Assembly (NCBI GenBank): GCA_018857735.1
Contig: JABMCL010002018.1
Coordinates: 638,501 to 702,500 of the forward strand
Origin: Alviniconcha marisindica
Taxonomy: Eukaryota; Mollusca; Gastropoda; Provannidae
DNA: 64,000 bases
Direction of reading: 5' to 3'
Positions 37,771-48,600 of this stretch are shown here, in pieces. Numbering within the stretch: position 1 is the first letter of the stretch; each line of letters opens with the position of its first letter. The notes beneath the pieces were generated by a model. The model saw only the letters and a program-made list of their open reading frames with translations. It did no database searches and had not been told where the DNA came from. Both the position numbers and the translations under genes were made by a program.

Positions 37771-39242
37771 TTATTATGTGGTGTTAATCTTTTACTGTTG
37801 TAAATCGAAAAGGTGACTGAAATAAAATAAATTCAAAATAAAGATATCTAGCAGTGTATTTTTATGTGTGAGTGAAGCTGATGCCTCACTTTATCATAGT
37901 TTATGCAATTACTTCCTTCATGTGAGAGTTGACTTCCTCTGAAGATGAGGGTTCATGTAGCTGTACAGCATTGTCAATTTATACAGCTCTTCATCCAAGG
38001 CATGCTTTTGTAATACTTAAGTAATGCATCTCTATAGATGTATTCTCTAATATTATGCATAATCAGTTTCCAGATTAAGAAGGGATAGAGCTTGCTATGT
38101 TTCAGTGAATTAATACAAAATAAAGTTATAAAATGCAAGATGTTTGCTGCCAGTGTATGTTGTAGAGAAATTAGGTCCATTCCAGGAGCAACATCTTGGA
38201 GTGAGTCTAACATGAAAGCTCTTTTCTGCTTGCAGTGGTTCTGTTGACGGCAACAACCAGCTCTTGATCCGTGGCAAGTACACGCAGAAACAGATTGAGA
38301 ATGTTCTAAGGAGATATATCAGTAAGTGCACACAGTCTGTTTGTTACACATTTCGTGTCATTTTATTTGCTCTGCCCTGCTGTCCTGTTAATTACGTTTT
38401 AGATTTTGTTGTGTTGTTTTGGGGAGTCAGAGAAAATCATATCCAGGCACAGGTTTTGTTTGTAGTAAAAAGGAAGATGAAAGTTTGGTTTCACAGACCA
38501 GTGAAGAACATTCCTACAGTTCTTTTACAATGCCTTAGCTTGGCTGTTTGCTCAATTTAACCTCCAGTTGAGATCATTTTATTACACAGTAATGCATGCC
38601 ATGTTGGTCCTGAGATACTGCCCTGCAGAAGTGAGGTTAGAGGTGTGTGGTTGATCTCATTGCAGTAGAACATGTGACATTTCACATGTGTCGGTCGCAT
38701 CGCAACATCCTGCAGAAGAAAGATTCACTCATTCAAAATGCAGAAAAAATTACCCCAGGGAATTGTGTAAACACAGCATTTTAACCCAGAACGTTAATTA
38801 TCACTGTGTGATCATCAGCCAGGTGCTCTCTGCCGGCAACCCTGCACTGATGCGACATGTCGCTTGTCACAGAAAACTCCCAGTGAGGTCAGATTTGCTT
38901 GATCTCGCTGCAGAGGAGTATGTGGCATGTCAAGGAATATAAGACATAACATGCATCTTAGTCCCACAATTAATACCTCCCTGCCGAGCTAAGATGAAAT
39001 ATGTGTAGCTGACACACATGACAAGACCCCACAGAAGTCAAGCTAATGTGTTGGATCTCTTTGCAGAGGAGTACGTGACATGTCACACATGTCGGTCCCG
39101 TGACACCATCCTGCAGAAGGACACAAGACTGTTCTTCCTCCAGTGCGAGACCTGTGGCTCACGCTGCTCCGTCACCTCCATCAAGACCGGTTTCCAGGCC
39201 GTCACTGGGAAACGTGCTGCCATTCGAGCCAAAACCGCTTAA
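31236..39242 (+). CDS. EIF2S2: Eukaryotic translation initiation factor 2 subunit beta
   Basis: Beta subunit of eIF2, which brings Met-tRNAi and GTP to the 40S ribosome. Nine exons join in frame: 31236-31253, 33590-33737, 34850-34941, 35803-35950, 36346-36422, 36894-37042, 37666-37722, 38236-38321, 39067-39242 (stop TAA 39240-39242). The 316-residue product compares with 333 in human. Three Lys boxes lie at about residues 13-20, 67-74 and 112-119; these contact eIF5 and eIF2B epsilon. The conserved C-terminal half has [39 protein letters not shown] and [12 protein letters not shown], and ends in the C2-C2 zinc ribbon with Cys 264, 267, 285 and 288. All splice sites are GT-AG. The first exon codes only six residues (MADDEL). 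Confidence 0.97.
32774..33050 (+). repeat. tRNA-derived SINE in EIF2S2 intron 1
   Basis: Starts GGGGATAGCTCAGTTGGTAG, a clear tRNA-type A box, with a weak B-box region at about 32837-32853. The body CAATCTCATGCATCAGCG, TGTGCGCACATTAACAATCC recurs diverged near 51975-52045, and CACTGTGTGGCAGCCATACC relates it to the copies at 15440 and 45040. Confidence 0.75.
33738..34849. other. EIF2S2: EIF2S2 intron 2
   Basis: No repeat array, mobile element or exon recognised in this 1.1-kb intron. Confidence 0.5.
35238..35311. repeat. CT microsatellite in EIF2S2 intron
   Basis: Near-perfect (CT)n of about 70 bases in the intron between 34941 and 35803. Confidence 0.95.
37164..37259. repeat. CT/CTAT microsatellite in EIF2S2 intron
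   Basis: (CT)n followed by (CTAT)n, about 95 bases, between the exons ending 37042 and starting 37666. Confidence 0.95.
37386..37592 (+). repeat. About 62-bp tandem repeat, three units
   Basis: TGTTCTGTGTGTTAAAACTA, GTCATAGGACCAGAATAA and ATCTGCCTTTG repeat three times at about 62-63-base spacing, ending 74 bases before the EIF2S2 exon at 37666. Confidence 0.88.
37737..37767. repeat. Poly-C tract, about 31 bases
   Basis: Starts 15 bases after the end of the EIF2S2 exon 37666-37722, immediately downstream of the GTAAGA donor region. Confidence 0.85.
38655..38720 (+). pseudogene. Decayed copy 1 of EIF2S2 last-exon start
   Basis: TTGATCTCATTGCAG followed by TAGAACATGTGACATTTCAC, ATGTGTCGGTCGCATCGCAA and CATCCTGCAGAAG aligns to the true acceptor and exon start at 39052-39118 (GATCTCTTTGCAG, GAGTACGTGACATGTCACAC, CATCCTGCAGAAGG). 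An in-frame TAG replaces the first codons, so it cannot serve as an exon. Confidence 0.8.
38882..38942 (+). pseudogene. Decayed copy 2 of EIF2S2 last-exon start
   Basis: GTCAGATTTGCTTGATCTCG, CTGCAGAGGAGTATGTGGCA and TGTCAAGGAATATAA match the intron end and first codons of the real last exon (GCAGAGGAGTACGTGACATG). The frame runs into TAA after about nine codons and the first zinc Cys pair is incomplete. Confidence 0.78.
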
Positions 39243-41600
39243 ACCACACGCACACACTTCGATTATCTTCTCTATCCTTTCTTTTAGTGTCATTTTTCTT
39301 GACTCATTGGGAAAAAATGGGGGTCTGTGTAATGATGCGTTGGGTTGGCTGGCCAGTTGAGTGGCTGGCTTCTAAAAAACTTCAACGTTGTATTTTCTTG
39401 GGCACTGTAACTGTGATAGATGTCAAACTTTGCATCAGGGTTAGAGTTGTTGAGCTTTTCCTGGCTGTGCAGACCACTGTTGATGACCTTGACCTTGTTC
39501 AGGGTCACAGCAGTCAAATAATTTTAGGCGAACAGTTTATGTTCTAACTTGTGTGATTACATTGACTGGCTCATGAATATACCACTATTTTTGTGTTGTG
39601 CACATTTTGAAGGGAGATAAGTGATGTTTCATGATTTAACAAAAATTGAACATTGGCTTTTTCTTAGGCATCATCTAAGGGAGGTCTTTCAAACTTTCCA
39701 AAATTACGTCTTTGCATGGGGTTTACTGATGCACACCAGGTTTGATCACATTGACCTTATTTCAATGTCACGTGTGTCAGAAACACAAACTGTAAAATGT
39801 GTTTTTTAGGTTCTTCTCAAGTGTAGTTTAAATGCTACATAGTCACTGTATACGTTGCAAAAGTATGCTTTGCATGACTGGTGTGTATTCAAGGAAGATG
39901 ATCAGATAAATTTTGCATTTGAATGTGAGTCATCTCAGTGTAATTGCTCTGCTTGTTTCAGTGCTCTGTAATGCCACCTCACTGTTTGTGTGTGTGTGTG
40001 GTCCTTACACTGTGCTTGGTTATCAAACTGTTCTTCTGCTGCATGTTCATTTGTTAAGATGGTACATGTCAGTTGTTTCCATGGCACACAGCCACTTACA
40101 AAGTGAGATATACATAGCCTATGAAACGTTTTTGTTTACAGCACATATTCCTTCCAGCATGATCTCTTAGCACTGAGAAAGCAGACTATGTCATGAGTTA
40201 TTGTATCAAGTGATTTCAACATGATTTCCTTTTCTAAACATTTTGCTTGTGCCAGTGTGAAGTTTTAGGATTGCTAAGTTTTGGTTTCGTGTTGTTTATG
40301 AATTACTGAACACAAAGTGTAGTCTGGAAAGGGTGGAGAAGCCAGATACCTGATGCGGGTGTGCTGAAGGCAAGCACCGCCTGCTGGTGTTTCTATCTTT
40401 AGGGTTTAAAGTGTGCATGCGCATGCAGTGGGAAAAGAGTGTAGCCAGGAAAAATCTCTTAAGGGCAGTTGGCAACATTATGTAATGTGTGAAACATTAT
40501 GTAAGATTCTCTTGAACATTGAAATTGTGGCAGAGGGAAAGAGAGTGTAAAAATGTGTGTATATGTATGTGGGAGTCTTTCTTGCTGCTGCTGCTACTGC
40601 TCTGTCTTTTGATAGACAAGCAGTTTTCTTTTTTGTATTTTAATGAGTTCTTCTCCTAGTCCTTCATGCTGAAGTGTATGTATTATTCCTATATTTCAGT
40701 ACTGTTTTTGTTTTGTTTTCCCCTCCAATATAAATTATAAGTGGAGAGTTCCATCCTTTGGTTTGACAAATTGTGCCAGAGCACTTTGTCATCAGGATTC
40801 TTTCAAAAGTTCATTGCTGTTTAAGAGCAATTTACAGTGGAACCCCTCTGAAATGACATCTGGATAGAAAACGATCTACAACAAAAAATACAAGGAAAAT
40901 GTACAGCATGGATTTTAAGGTTGATTTGGGGGGGGGGGGGGGGGGGGGGGCAGTCCACAGTGCGATGTGTTGCTACACTGCTTTCAGTGAACTGTTGTCG
41001 TTGCAAAACTGTTTCAGTTTTTGTGTTTCAAAAAAACATCTGTTGTGGGAATCAGCATACTGGTACATTGTTTTCATTTGGATTTGAAAAGTATGGTTCG
41101 GTGGGTTTTTTCTTCCAGTGGTGTTCATGCAGATGTTCACATTGGGTACTGATGGTAGCACCCAGAACTGCAAATAATTTTGATTCTAAGTTCATCATTC
41201 CATGTTCAGGAGTTGGGTATCTTTAATTCATCTACTAGACAGTTCTAAATTGCAATCAGATGTACTGTGTGTGATTCTATGGTACATTTCTGGTTTGGGC
41301 TCATATGGCATTTGTGAAAATTTAGTTTGATTCAGAAAGAACTATGCTATTACTAGTATTAGTTCCCAACATGCGCAGTCCTGTCTGCACCCATTCATGA
41401 TTTGCATCAAAGCTTTCTTCTGTAGCTTGTACTTGGAAAATGTTGAGCAGTTTTGTTGTGTTTGTATGTTGGTGTTTGAGTGGTGGTGAGCGTCGGTGAC
41501 TAGCTGTGAGCATGACGGCTGAATGAATGAGTGATGAGGTGTGCCTGCAGTGGTTGAGCTCTCTGTGATGTTCACATCAAATAAACTGAATGAACGAATG
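39243..41600 (+). other. EIF2S2: EIF2S2 3' UTR and poly(A) signal
   Basis: No further coding sequence is seen for 2.3 kb after the stop. An AATAAA at 41580-41585 is followed by T/GT-rich sequence, a plausible poly(A) site. Includes a G run at 40928-40950. An earlier polyadenylation site cannot be excluded. Confidence 0.55.
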
Positions 41601-42512
41601 GATACTTCTGGCTTCTTGCTTCCTCTATGTTTGTAATTGTGAGTTTTAGAGTGTGTTTTTTTACATTCCATTTCTCCTGAGGCTTACAAACCAAAGTAGA
41701 CCACCCTTTAGTGCCATGAAACCTACCAGCCAAACTAACAGATTTTCTGTGGATGCCTGAGCCAAATTAAGTATGGCTGTCTTCAAGGAAAAACTTGACT
41801 GATGCATTGTCCTTATCGATGGCTGCATGAGCCAAATTAATTACTGGTGTCCTCAAGGAAAAACTTGATTGATACATTGTACTTGTTGATCAGTTCAATG
41901 GCAGCGTGTTACGACAGTCTGTCACACACAAACATGCTGTATGTGAGAGCATGTTTCAACTGATTTCTTCTTCATTGCAGTTTTGGTAGTAAAAGCAGAA
42001 TGCCCCGACCCTCCAAAAGAACCAATGGTTTTTACTAAGCATATGAAATACTATATATATATAAAAAGACTGTAAGGTGTATATACTTTCACAGGTACAG
42101 GTAAAAGCTCACAAGTCTGGGTAAAAACGTGACAGCAATAAAGGTCTAGCAGTTCTGCAGTGTGTTGTGACCATTATTAATAACATTCAGATTCAATTGC
42201 AAGCTGAAGCCTACTCACTGGTTAAAAGGTAACAGTGGATACAGATATATAAATGGGCATGACCATGATGACGTTAATTTGATATATATTTTAATTGGGC
42301 TTAATAATGTCGCCCTTACCTCAGACCCCCGGTCTCGCACAGTTTTCTGTCACAGACCTATGTTGTGGGTGAACTAGTTTTGCAAAACAATTTTTCCCAT
42401 GCACACGATCAAAATAATGGCTGAAGTAGTTCATATTGAGTCATTCTCCCTCTCAAATGTGTTTTTCCGTCTGTGTGTGTGTGTTATTCTAATCTAATGG
42501 TTCTTGCATGTT

Positions 42513-42513
42513 T

Positions 42514-42585
<72 letters not shown>

Positions 42586-42590
42586 TCACA
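42513..42590. repeat. CT microsatellite
   Basis: Near-perfect (CT)n of about 78 bases, followed by a short (CA)n, in the region between EIF2S2 and the first CARD gene. Confidence 0.95.
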
Positions 42591-42765
42591 CACACAAACA
42601 CACACACAAGCTGCAACTGAGTGCTCAACTGATGATCAGTTCACTGTTTTGATGACAAAGGACTGGGATGGTCTGCCACACTAAACTGAAGCTTCTTCTT
42701 TTTTTCTCCCCCCTACCCCCACCTTTTCTTCTTCTTTTTTTCTAAACTTTTTCTTTCTCCCCCCC

Positions 42766-42895
42766 ACAAAGTCACAAGACAGTGTCCACAAACCACAACC
42801 TTTTTGAAGAGAAAGGAGAGCCGAAGCGGTATCGAACCGAGGTCCTTCCGCTTACCAGCCTAACGCCTTACCGCTCGGCCAAACTGGCTCAGAAC
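42766..42895 (-). repeat. tRNA-derived SINE (Leu/Ser-like head)
   Basis: On the minus strand, TTTGGCCGAGCGGTAAGGCG (A box, 42871-42881) and GGTTCGATACC (B box, 42828-42838) form a good tRNA-like head, followed by a body ending CACTGTCTTGTGACTTTGTG. A diverged second copy lies at 50461-50570 in the same orientation. A body shared between copies argues against a functional tRNA gene. Confidence 0.75.
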
Positions 42896-43275
42896 GAGTC
42901 TACATTACTACTACTTGGTTCTTAATGTCCTCGGATGTCAGATGACATATTAGGGACAAGATATACGAAGCTCTTAATCATCTAAAGTTAATATAATCCG
43001 TTTGTCTGTATAATGAATTATTATTACATAAAATTTCTTACTTTGAATCTATGATATATTTACTCGGGTCTAGTGGTCCTTTCGGGGATGAGGTTAAAAA
43101 CATATTTTACATATTTACATTATTTACAAGTCTGCTCGCTTTACGAACAGGTTAAAAATGTATATATTTACAGTTTGATAGGTTAAAACATTGTCTGAAA
43201 TAGAAACATGCAAACTGCAGTCCTGTCATGCATTCATGGATACATAATTCATTGAAAAAGTTAAGTCATTGTTAA

Positions 43276-44335
43276 GTTAGTGTTAAAAGCCCCAACTCCG
43301 TTCCGATAACGGTCGGGAGTGGGGTGGGGGTGGTGGGGGGTTGTTGACGGGCGATCCGAGCACCCCCTTCACGTCCGGGGACAGGCCCGTACGGTTGGGG
43401 GGCGTGGTTCAGCGCCGACACACTGGGGTTGAGACAGGTTAAAAACATTGTATTATTGTGCACTGTGTAGATGGGGGCTCCTCCGTCCCCGGGGGTCAAC
43501 CCGGGTACTGGGGGAGCCCGGGACGTCCTAGGGCATCCCGCACATTTACAGGTAGGCTGCCACCGGGCAGCTGTAGACGAGTTTGGCTGCGGCACGGAGC
43601 AGGCTCCAGCTCTGCTGGTGCCGCAGCGCCAGGCTTCGGACGCACAGTGGGCGTCCCAGACTGGTTAGACGACTGGTGCGAAGTGGGCCGAGCACTCTCT
43701 GCAGTTAAATTAGACATGGTGGAAGGATATCGTTCCTCCGCATACACAAGGCTTGGGCACAAACATGGTCCGCCAGCAGTCCACGCGTAGCCGGTACATG
43801 ATTCGGGCGAGGTATGTGTGGGTACTCCGGGGAAGAAGACTCCGTCTCTGCTAGGAGGGGAGGGATCGAGCCACTCTTTGGCCGTGGCCTGGGCTTGAAA
43901 GTCTTCTTCCCGTTTCCTCCACACCCAGAGTCTACATAAGCCATGGACCTATATATATATAGGTCCGTGACATAAGCTGCGAGTTCTATTAGCAAACAGT
44001 TCCGTCATCTTCGAAAGGACAAGTTTTCTCTGGGAAGGGAGGTAATTCACCTGGCTGCTTTCGTTGCGGTGTCTATATATACTCCGGGGAAGAAGACTCC
44101 GTCTCTGCTAGGAGGGGAGGGATCGAGCCACTCTTTGGCCGTGGCCTGGGCTTGAAAGTCTTCTTCCCGTTTCCTCCACACCCAGAGTCACATAAGCCAT
44201 GGACCTATATATATATAGGTCCGTGACATAAGCTGCGAGTTCTATTAGCAAACAGTTCCGTCATCTTCGAAAGGACAAGTTTTCTCTGGGAAGGGGGGTA
44301 ATTCACCTGGCTGCTTTCGTTGCGGTGTCTGGCTA
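43276..44335. repeat. GC-rich unrecognised element with 257-bp tandem duplication
   Basis: Markedly more GC- and CpG-rich than its surroundings. The segment 43824-44074 is repeated almost exactly at 44081-44330 (period 257, with only a few differences), joined by TATATAT. Each copy contains a hairpin GGACCTATATATATATAGGT at about 43946 and 44203. Open frames on both strands (for example minus 43924-43496, Pro/Ser-rich) match nothing I recognise. It could be a mobile-element fragment or a CpG-rich promoter. Confidence 0.7.
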
Positions 44336-45039
44336 ACATTTTATGCTGTTGTCACTAGGAAACTCTTCGTATTTGATTTATTTAGAATGATGGGTGTATA
44401 TATTATCTGGGTTATCGGTAAAAATTCGGGGATCGTTTACACTGATAAGATCACTAAACTCGAACTGCATTGCCAGATTACCCGAACTCCTACTTTCGTT
44501 TTTGCTATCTTATTAAAAGCAAATGGGATTTTCCACTTTCATACACGTAGTGACAAGAGTTTCCCCCACAGCCTCGGTATTGGATGCCTCTGCTTTGGAC
44601 TGGTGTCGTCGACAGCTTTACAGACTCAATAGTTGTTGTTTTTATTGGAGAGGGGGTCGTTTCACAGAAGAAAATCAATAATCGTGCAGGTGTTAGTGGC
44701 TGGAAGACCTGAATCAGGTTTGTACAAGTAAGCCAGCTCAGCTGACCAACTGGTTTTTGAAATATCTGGACATTGTGAAAGAACAATATAATTATGCTCT
44801 GTCGATGCTGATTTGTTTTGCTTGGATCACACTATTTACAGAGTTAATAAAATGACAGAAAAACACTTAAGAAACCGTCAAACTAGCAATGGTCGATCCG
44901 AAAATCCAGACCACTCAGCTGTGCTGTCTACAAAGTCCATTCCATGTCAACCTTGGCAATTATCCACCCACAGTATGCATAATAACTAACATTGCTTTCA
45001 TCTTTTTTATGCAGGTAGTAAATTCCATCTTTGAGGGAT

Positions 45040-45310
45040 GACCTAGTGAGCGGTGTATTTGTGTCTAAACAGTGGTGCAGCTGCCAGTGCTTGGGGTGTG
45101 CACAGATGTTAAATTATGTGATTGTGCATGTGGGCTCTACAAATGACCTAAGAGGGTTTGCTCTAAAAAGTGACTGGGACTGGGAGTGACTTTTCTCCCA
45201 GTAACGTTTCAGAGCAAAGTCCATATTTTGCATTCAAACCTGTGTCATCAGTGCACTGGACCTGATTCATCACTCAACTGGCTGAGCTACATCCCTGGCC
45301 CACATTGCTT
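45040..45310 (-). repeat. SINE with tRNA-like head
   Basis: The minus-strand start GGCCAGGGATGTAGCTCAGC at about 45280-45300 resembles a tRNA A-box region. The body at 45050-45185 shares CAGCTGCCAGTGCTTGGGG- and GTGTGCACAGATG-type blocks with 15480-15540. Confidence 0.6.
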
Positions 45311-45658
45311 TCCATGGGCCTCCCCCCCCCAGCCCCCCACCCCCACCACCGCACCCCTTTTTTTCTTTTCTTTTTTCTTCTGTCCTTCATTTTTGCAGAG
45401 TAAATAATCCGTTCAGGTTTGCTAGGAACTGAGTCTTACTGACAGTGACACTTATATTCCAAAATCAAATGTGTAACTACTGTAAGCTGTGCCATTCATA
45501 CTGCCATAAAGCTAATTTGTTTCATATTTGAATTTGGAGAATAATCCTTTCACTCTTGTGAAACTGGCTTTTCTGTCCAGTTGATTCACTACAGCACCCT
45601 CTACTGAGATCTCAGTCATCTTGTTGGCCTTGGAGAAGGAGAGAACGGCACCAGGAAC

Positions 45659-48600
45659 ATGTCAACTAAGATAAAGCAGACAGCTACACGCAGTGTGGAA
45701 GATGTGGACACGTGGGATGACCACCTGGAAAAGTTAATAGGTCAGATTGTGATGTCAAGTAAACTGTGCATTATACAGATATTATGTAAACAAATCTGAA
45801 ACAGAATGACTGCTAGCATTCTGAAACAAGATCCAAACAAAAAAACATAAGTATTTTTCTCATTTTTATCCGTTTAACTCTTGTTTACGTGCTATTTTCT
45901 CGCTTGAGGAAAGGGGTTTCCCTGAAAATTTGCATATTGTGTTTCTGTGTCATAATAATTAAGCGTTCTTTTGAGCCTTCTTGTGTTTGGATCTTATTAT
46001 ACATGTATGTATACTACACATGTACTATTATGCCTTCTTTGTTTGTTGTGCATTTTTTGTTTTTGAGTGTTGCCGGAAGCCAGTGCGGCAACCAAGTCAC
46101 GCTACCCAGTTTAACTAATCCTGGCCTAATTGTGTGCATCTTTTGCATAGTTATGCCTACATTATGTGTTCGCTTTTTTTAATACATATATTCATTGCCG
46201 ATAACATTTCCATCTCAATGTACATTATGTGTGTTATACTATGCTTGTTCAGCGCCTTGAGCCGCAGGGAAGGCACTTTACAAATTTCCATTATTATTGT
46301 GAGCAAGTGCTCTTTGTATACGTTTTTACAATAATCCCGCCCCGGTTATCAGATCTATGCAATTTCATTACTGTACTGTTAGTAACCTGGGAACCAGAGC
46401 AGACGACGCTTTTGTTTTGAAGTGCTGCGTGTTGCATAACGCCACATGGCCTTCTCACAGCCGACCGGCAATAGCCGCCGGTGCGCGCCATTTTCAAATC
46501 GTTTTCTCCCTTAATATTTTGACCGCCTTGTTTGTTTATCTACTCTTTGTTCACCTAGTCCTTTTTATGCACTAAGCCATGTGTAATATAATTTGGCAGC
46601 TTAGAATGTTTATTTAGATCTTATTTTTTAAGTAGACACAGGATCGAGCTTAATCAGTAGCCGATGCCTCTCTGGGTCCATTTTTTTTATAGCCGTCGTC
46701 TGCATGGCGCGTTCTCTGTTTAGTACTAGTAAATAGTAGTGCATCATTGTTTTGACTCGATTAAAGTAATTCTGTGTCGATCAATGCTTTGTCGTATAGT
46801 ATTTTGCTTAGCTGACTTCATGTTTAGTGTTTATTTTGGGTTGAAATTAACTTATTGAGTATTGTGTACTGTAGAAGCTAAGTTGTATTCATAGACTACT
46901 TGGTATCACTATCAGCGCTGTTGTGACTAAGATAACGCGCCCCAGGCGAAAGTTCACACCGATTATTTTAGTGCTAGTCTTTGAGTGTGTCTTGCTTCTC
47001 TTACAGAGCGTTGTATTGTAATTGTTATGTACCATTTTAACCGTGGGAGCGTGCACTTTATTCTGATGTAAGTTTTATGGACAGTTATATTTTGTACATT
47101 GTATTAGTTGTGATTTAGTTGTACGAATCTGCTTATAGACAGGTGCAAGCCACGCTTCCCACTCTTGTTGTAAATAAAATAAGTCATGTGTGTACATTTT
47201 GTTTATACGGTTTAAAAGGTTGTAATTGTAGCTTTCATTTGATGTTTTTCATGTTTTAATTAGTTTAGTTATTGTTGAGGAAACTGTATTTGTGCGGGCC
47301 AAGGAAACACAATTGTCAGCCATTTTGTGGTCCAGAGGGCCAATTTTATTGTAGCGATATCATGTGTTCCTTGCGGCCCGCGCCGTTCTCTTATCTATGC
47401 GTGCACGTGAGGATTTTGTGTGTGCTGAAAATTGTGTGCTGCTGAGCAAATAAAGTCTGATTGCTGCCGTCCGCCTGCTGTGGTCTCCATTTCAACAGAC
47501 TCTGATGCCTGTGTCCTGTCCTTCTACCACTCCACACCATTACATTATTATTAATTGATTAGGGCTGCTTTTTCCAGTGTTAATTATTCAATAAACTGGT
47601 CTACATCTTAAACTGCAAGCGTGCATGTGTTGCATCAGTGTGTATGATTTGTCAATATGTTGCTCTGTATCTTCCGTAAACCTCAGTATTAGTTTTAAAA
47701 CATGCAGGAGTTTAGCTGTGTACGCAGGAAACGGAGCTTCCGTCATCTATGTGGATATATTTTCTTTTGCTTCTGTACCTATGTTTGTTATATTTACAGA
47801 TGTATTCAAACCTTTCTTGTTGGAGAAGCTGAGGGTTTCCCACCTCCTCTGCCTCATTCACCTCAAGGTAATACTGTTGATGGGTGTTTTTTTCTTCTTC
47901 TTCTTCCTATAATCGTTTTCTGGGTATTACGTCGTGCTTTATAAGCAGGTGTGTGCAATACATGGGTGTGGATGTTTATCGATCTGTGTGTGCATTTGCA
48001 TATGCATAGAATCTAACAAGTTTATCTGTCTGTGTGTGTGTGTGTGCGCACGCGACCGTTTAGTCTATGTTGGGTTATTTTGGTGTTTCCGTAGTCCAAA
48101 CTCTGACATGGACAGCAGGATCTTTAACATGCATCTGTGATCTTCTTGCATGTGTATGCACACTGGGGATCTCAGTTTATAGTCTCATTCAAAGGACTTG
48201 TGTGTGTGTGTGTGTGTGTGTGTGCGTGCATGCATGTGTGCGTGTGTGTGTGTGATTGAGGGTGTTTGCGTTGCAATTAGTAATACCCCCTGACAATAAG
48301 TTTGATGTCATTAAACAGGAGGTGAAGGATGTGGCTGCCATGATACACCGGAAAGAGAACAGTGGTAACTATCAGGAGGCATCCAGTGACTTGCTGGAAG
48401 CCATTATGAGGTCTGATGAGAGGGGAAAATGGCAGATGTTCATTGATGCACTAAAAGAGGTTTGTGTCTAGTTAATATGTGAATATATGTATTCTGTACC
48501 CACTTGTTAAATTATTGTGTGCGACATGTCATCAAGCAGATTAAAGAAGAAAAAGGGCATCAGCTTACAGTTTTTAACTTGAAAGCTCTGTGAGACTTGA

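Noticed and set aside
42819..42893. Candidate tRNA gene on the minus strand with good A and B boxes
   Set aside because: The tRNA-like part continues into a body shared with 50461-50570, so it is the head of a SINE; the cloverleaf could not be completed convincingly by eye.
43496..43924. 142-codon minus-strand frame in the GC-rich island
   Set aside because: Composition is Pro/Ser/Ala-rich as expected of random GC-rich frames, other frames are open as well, and no family is recognisable.
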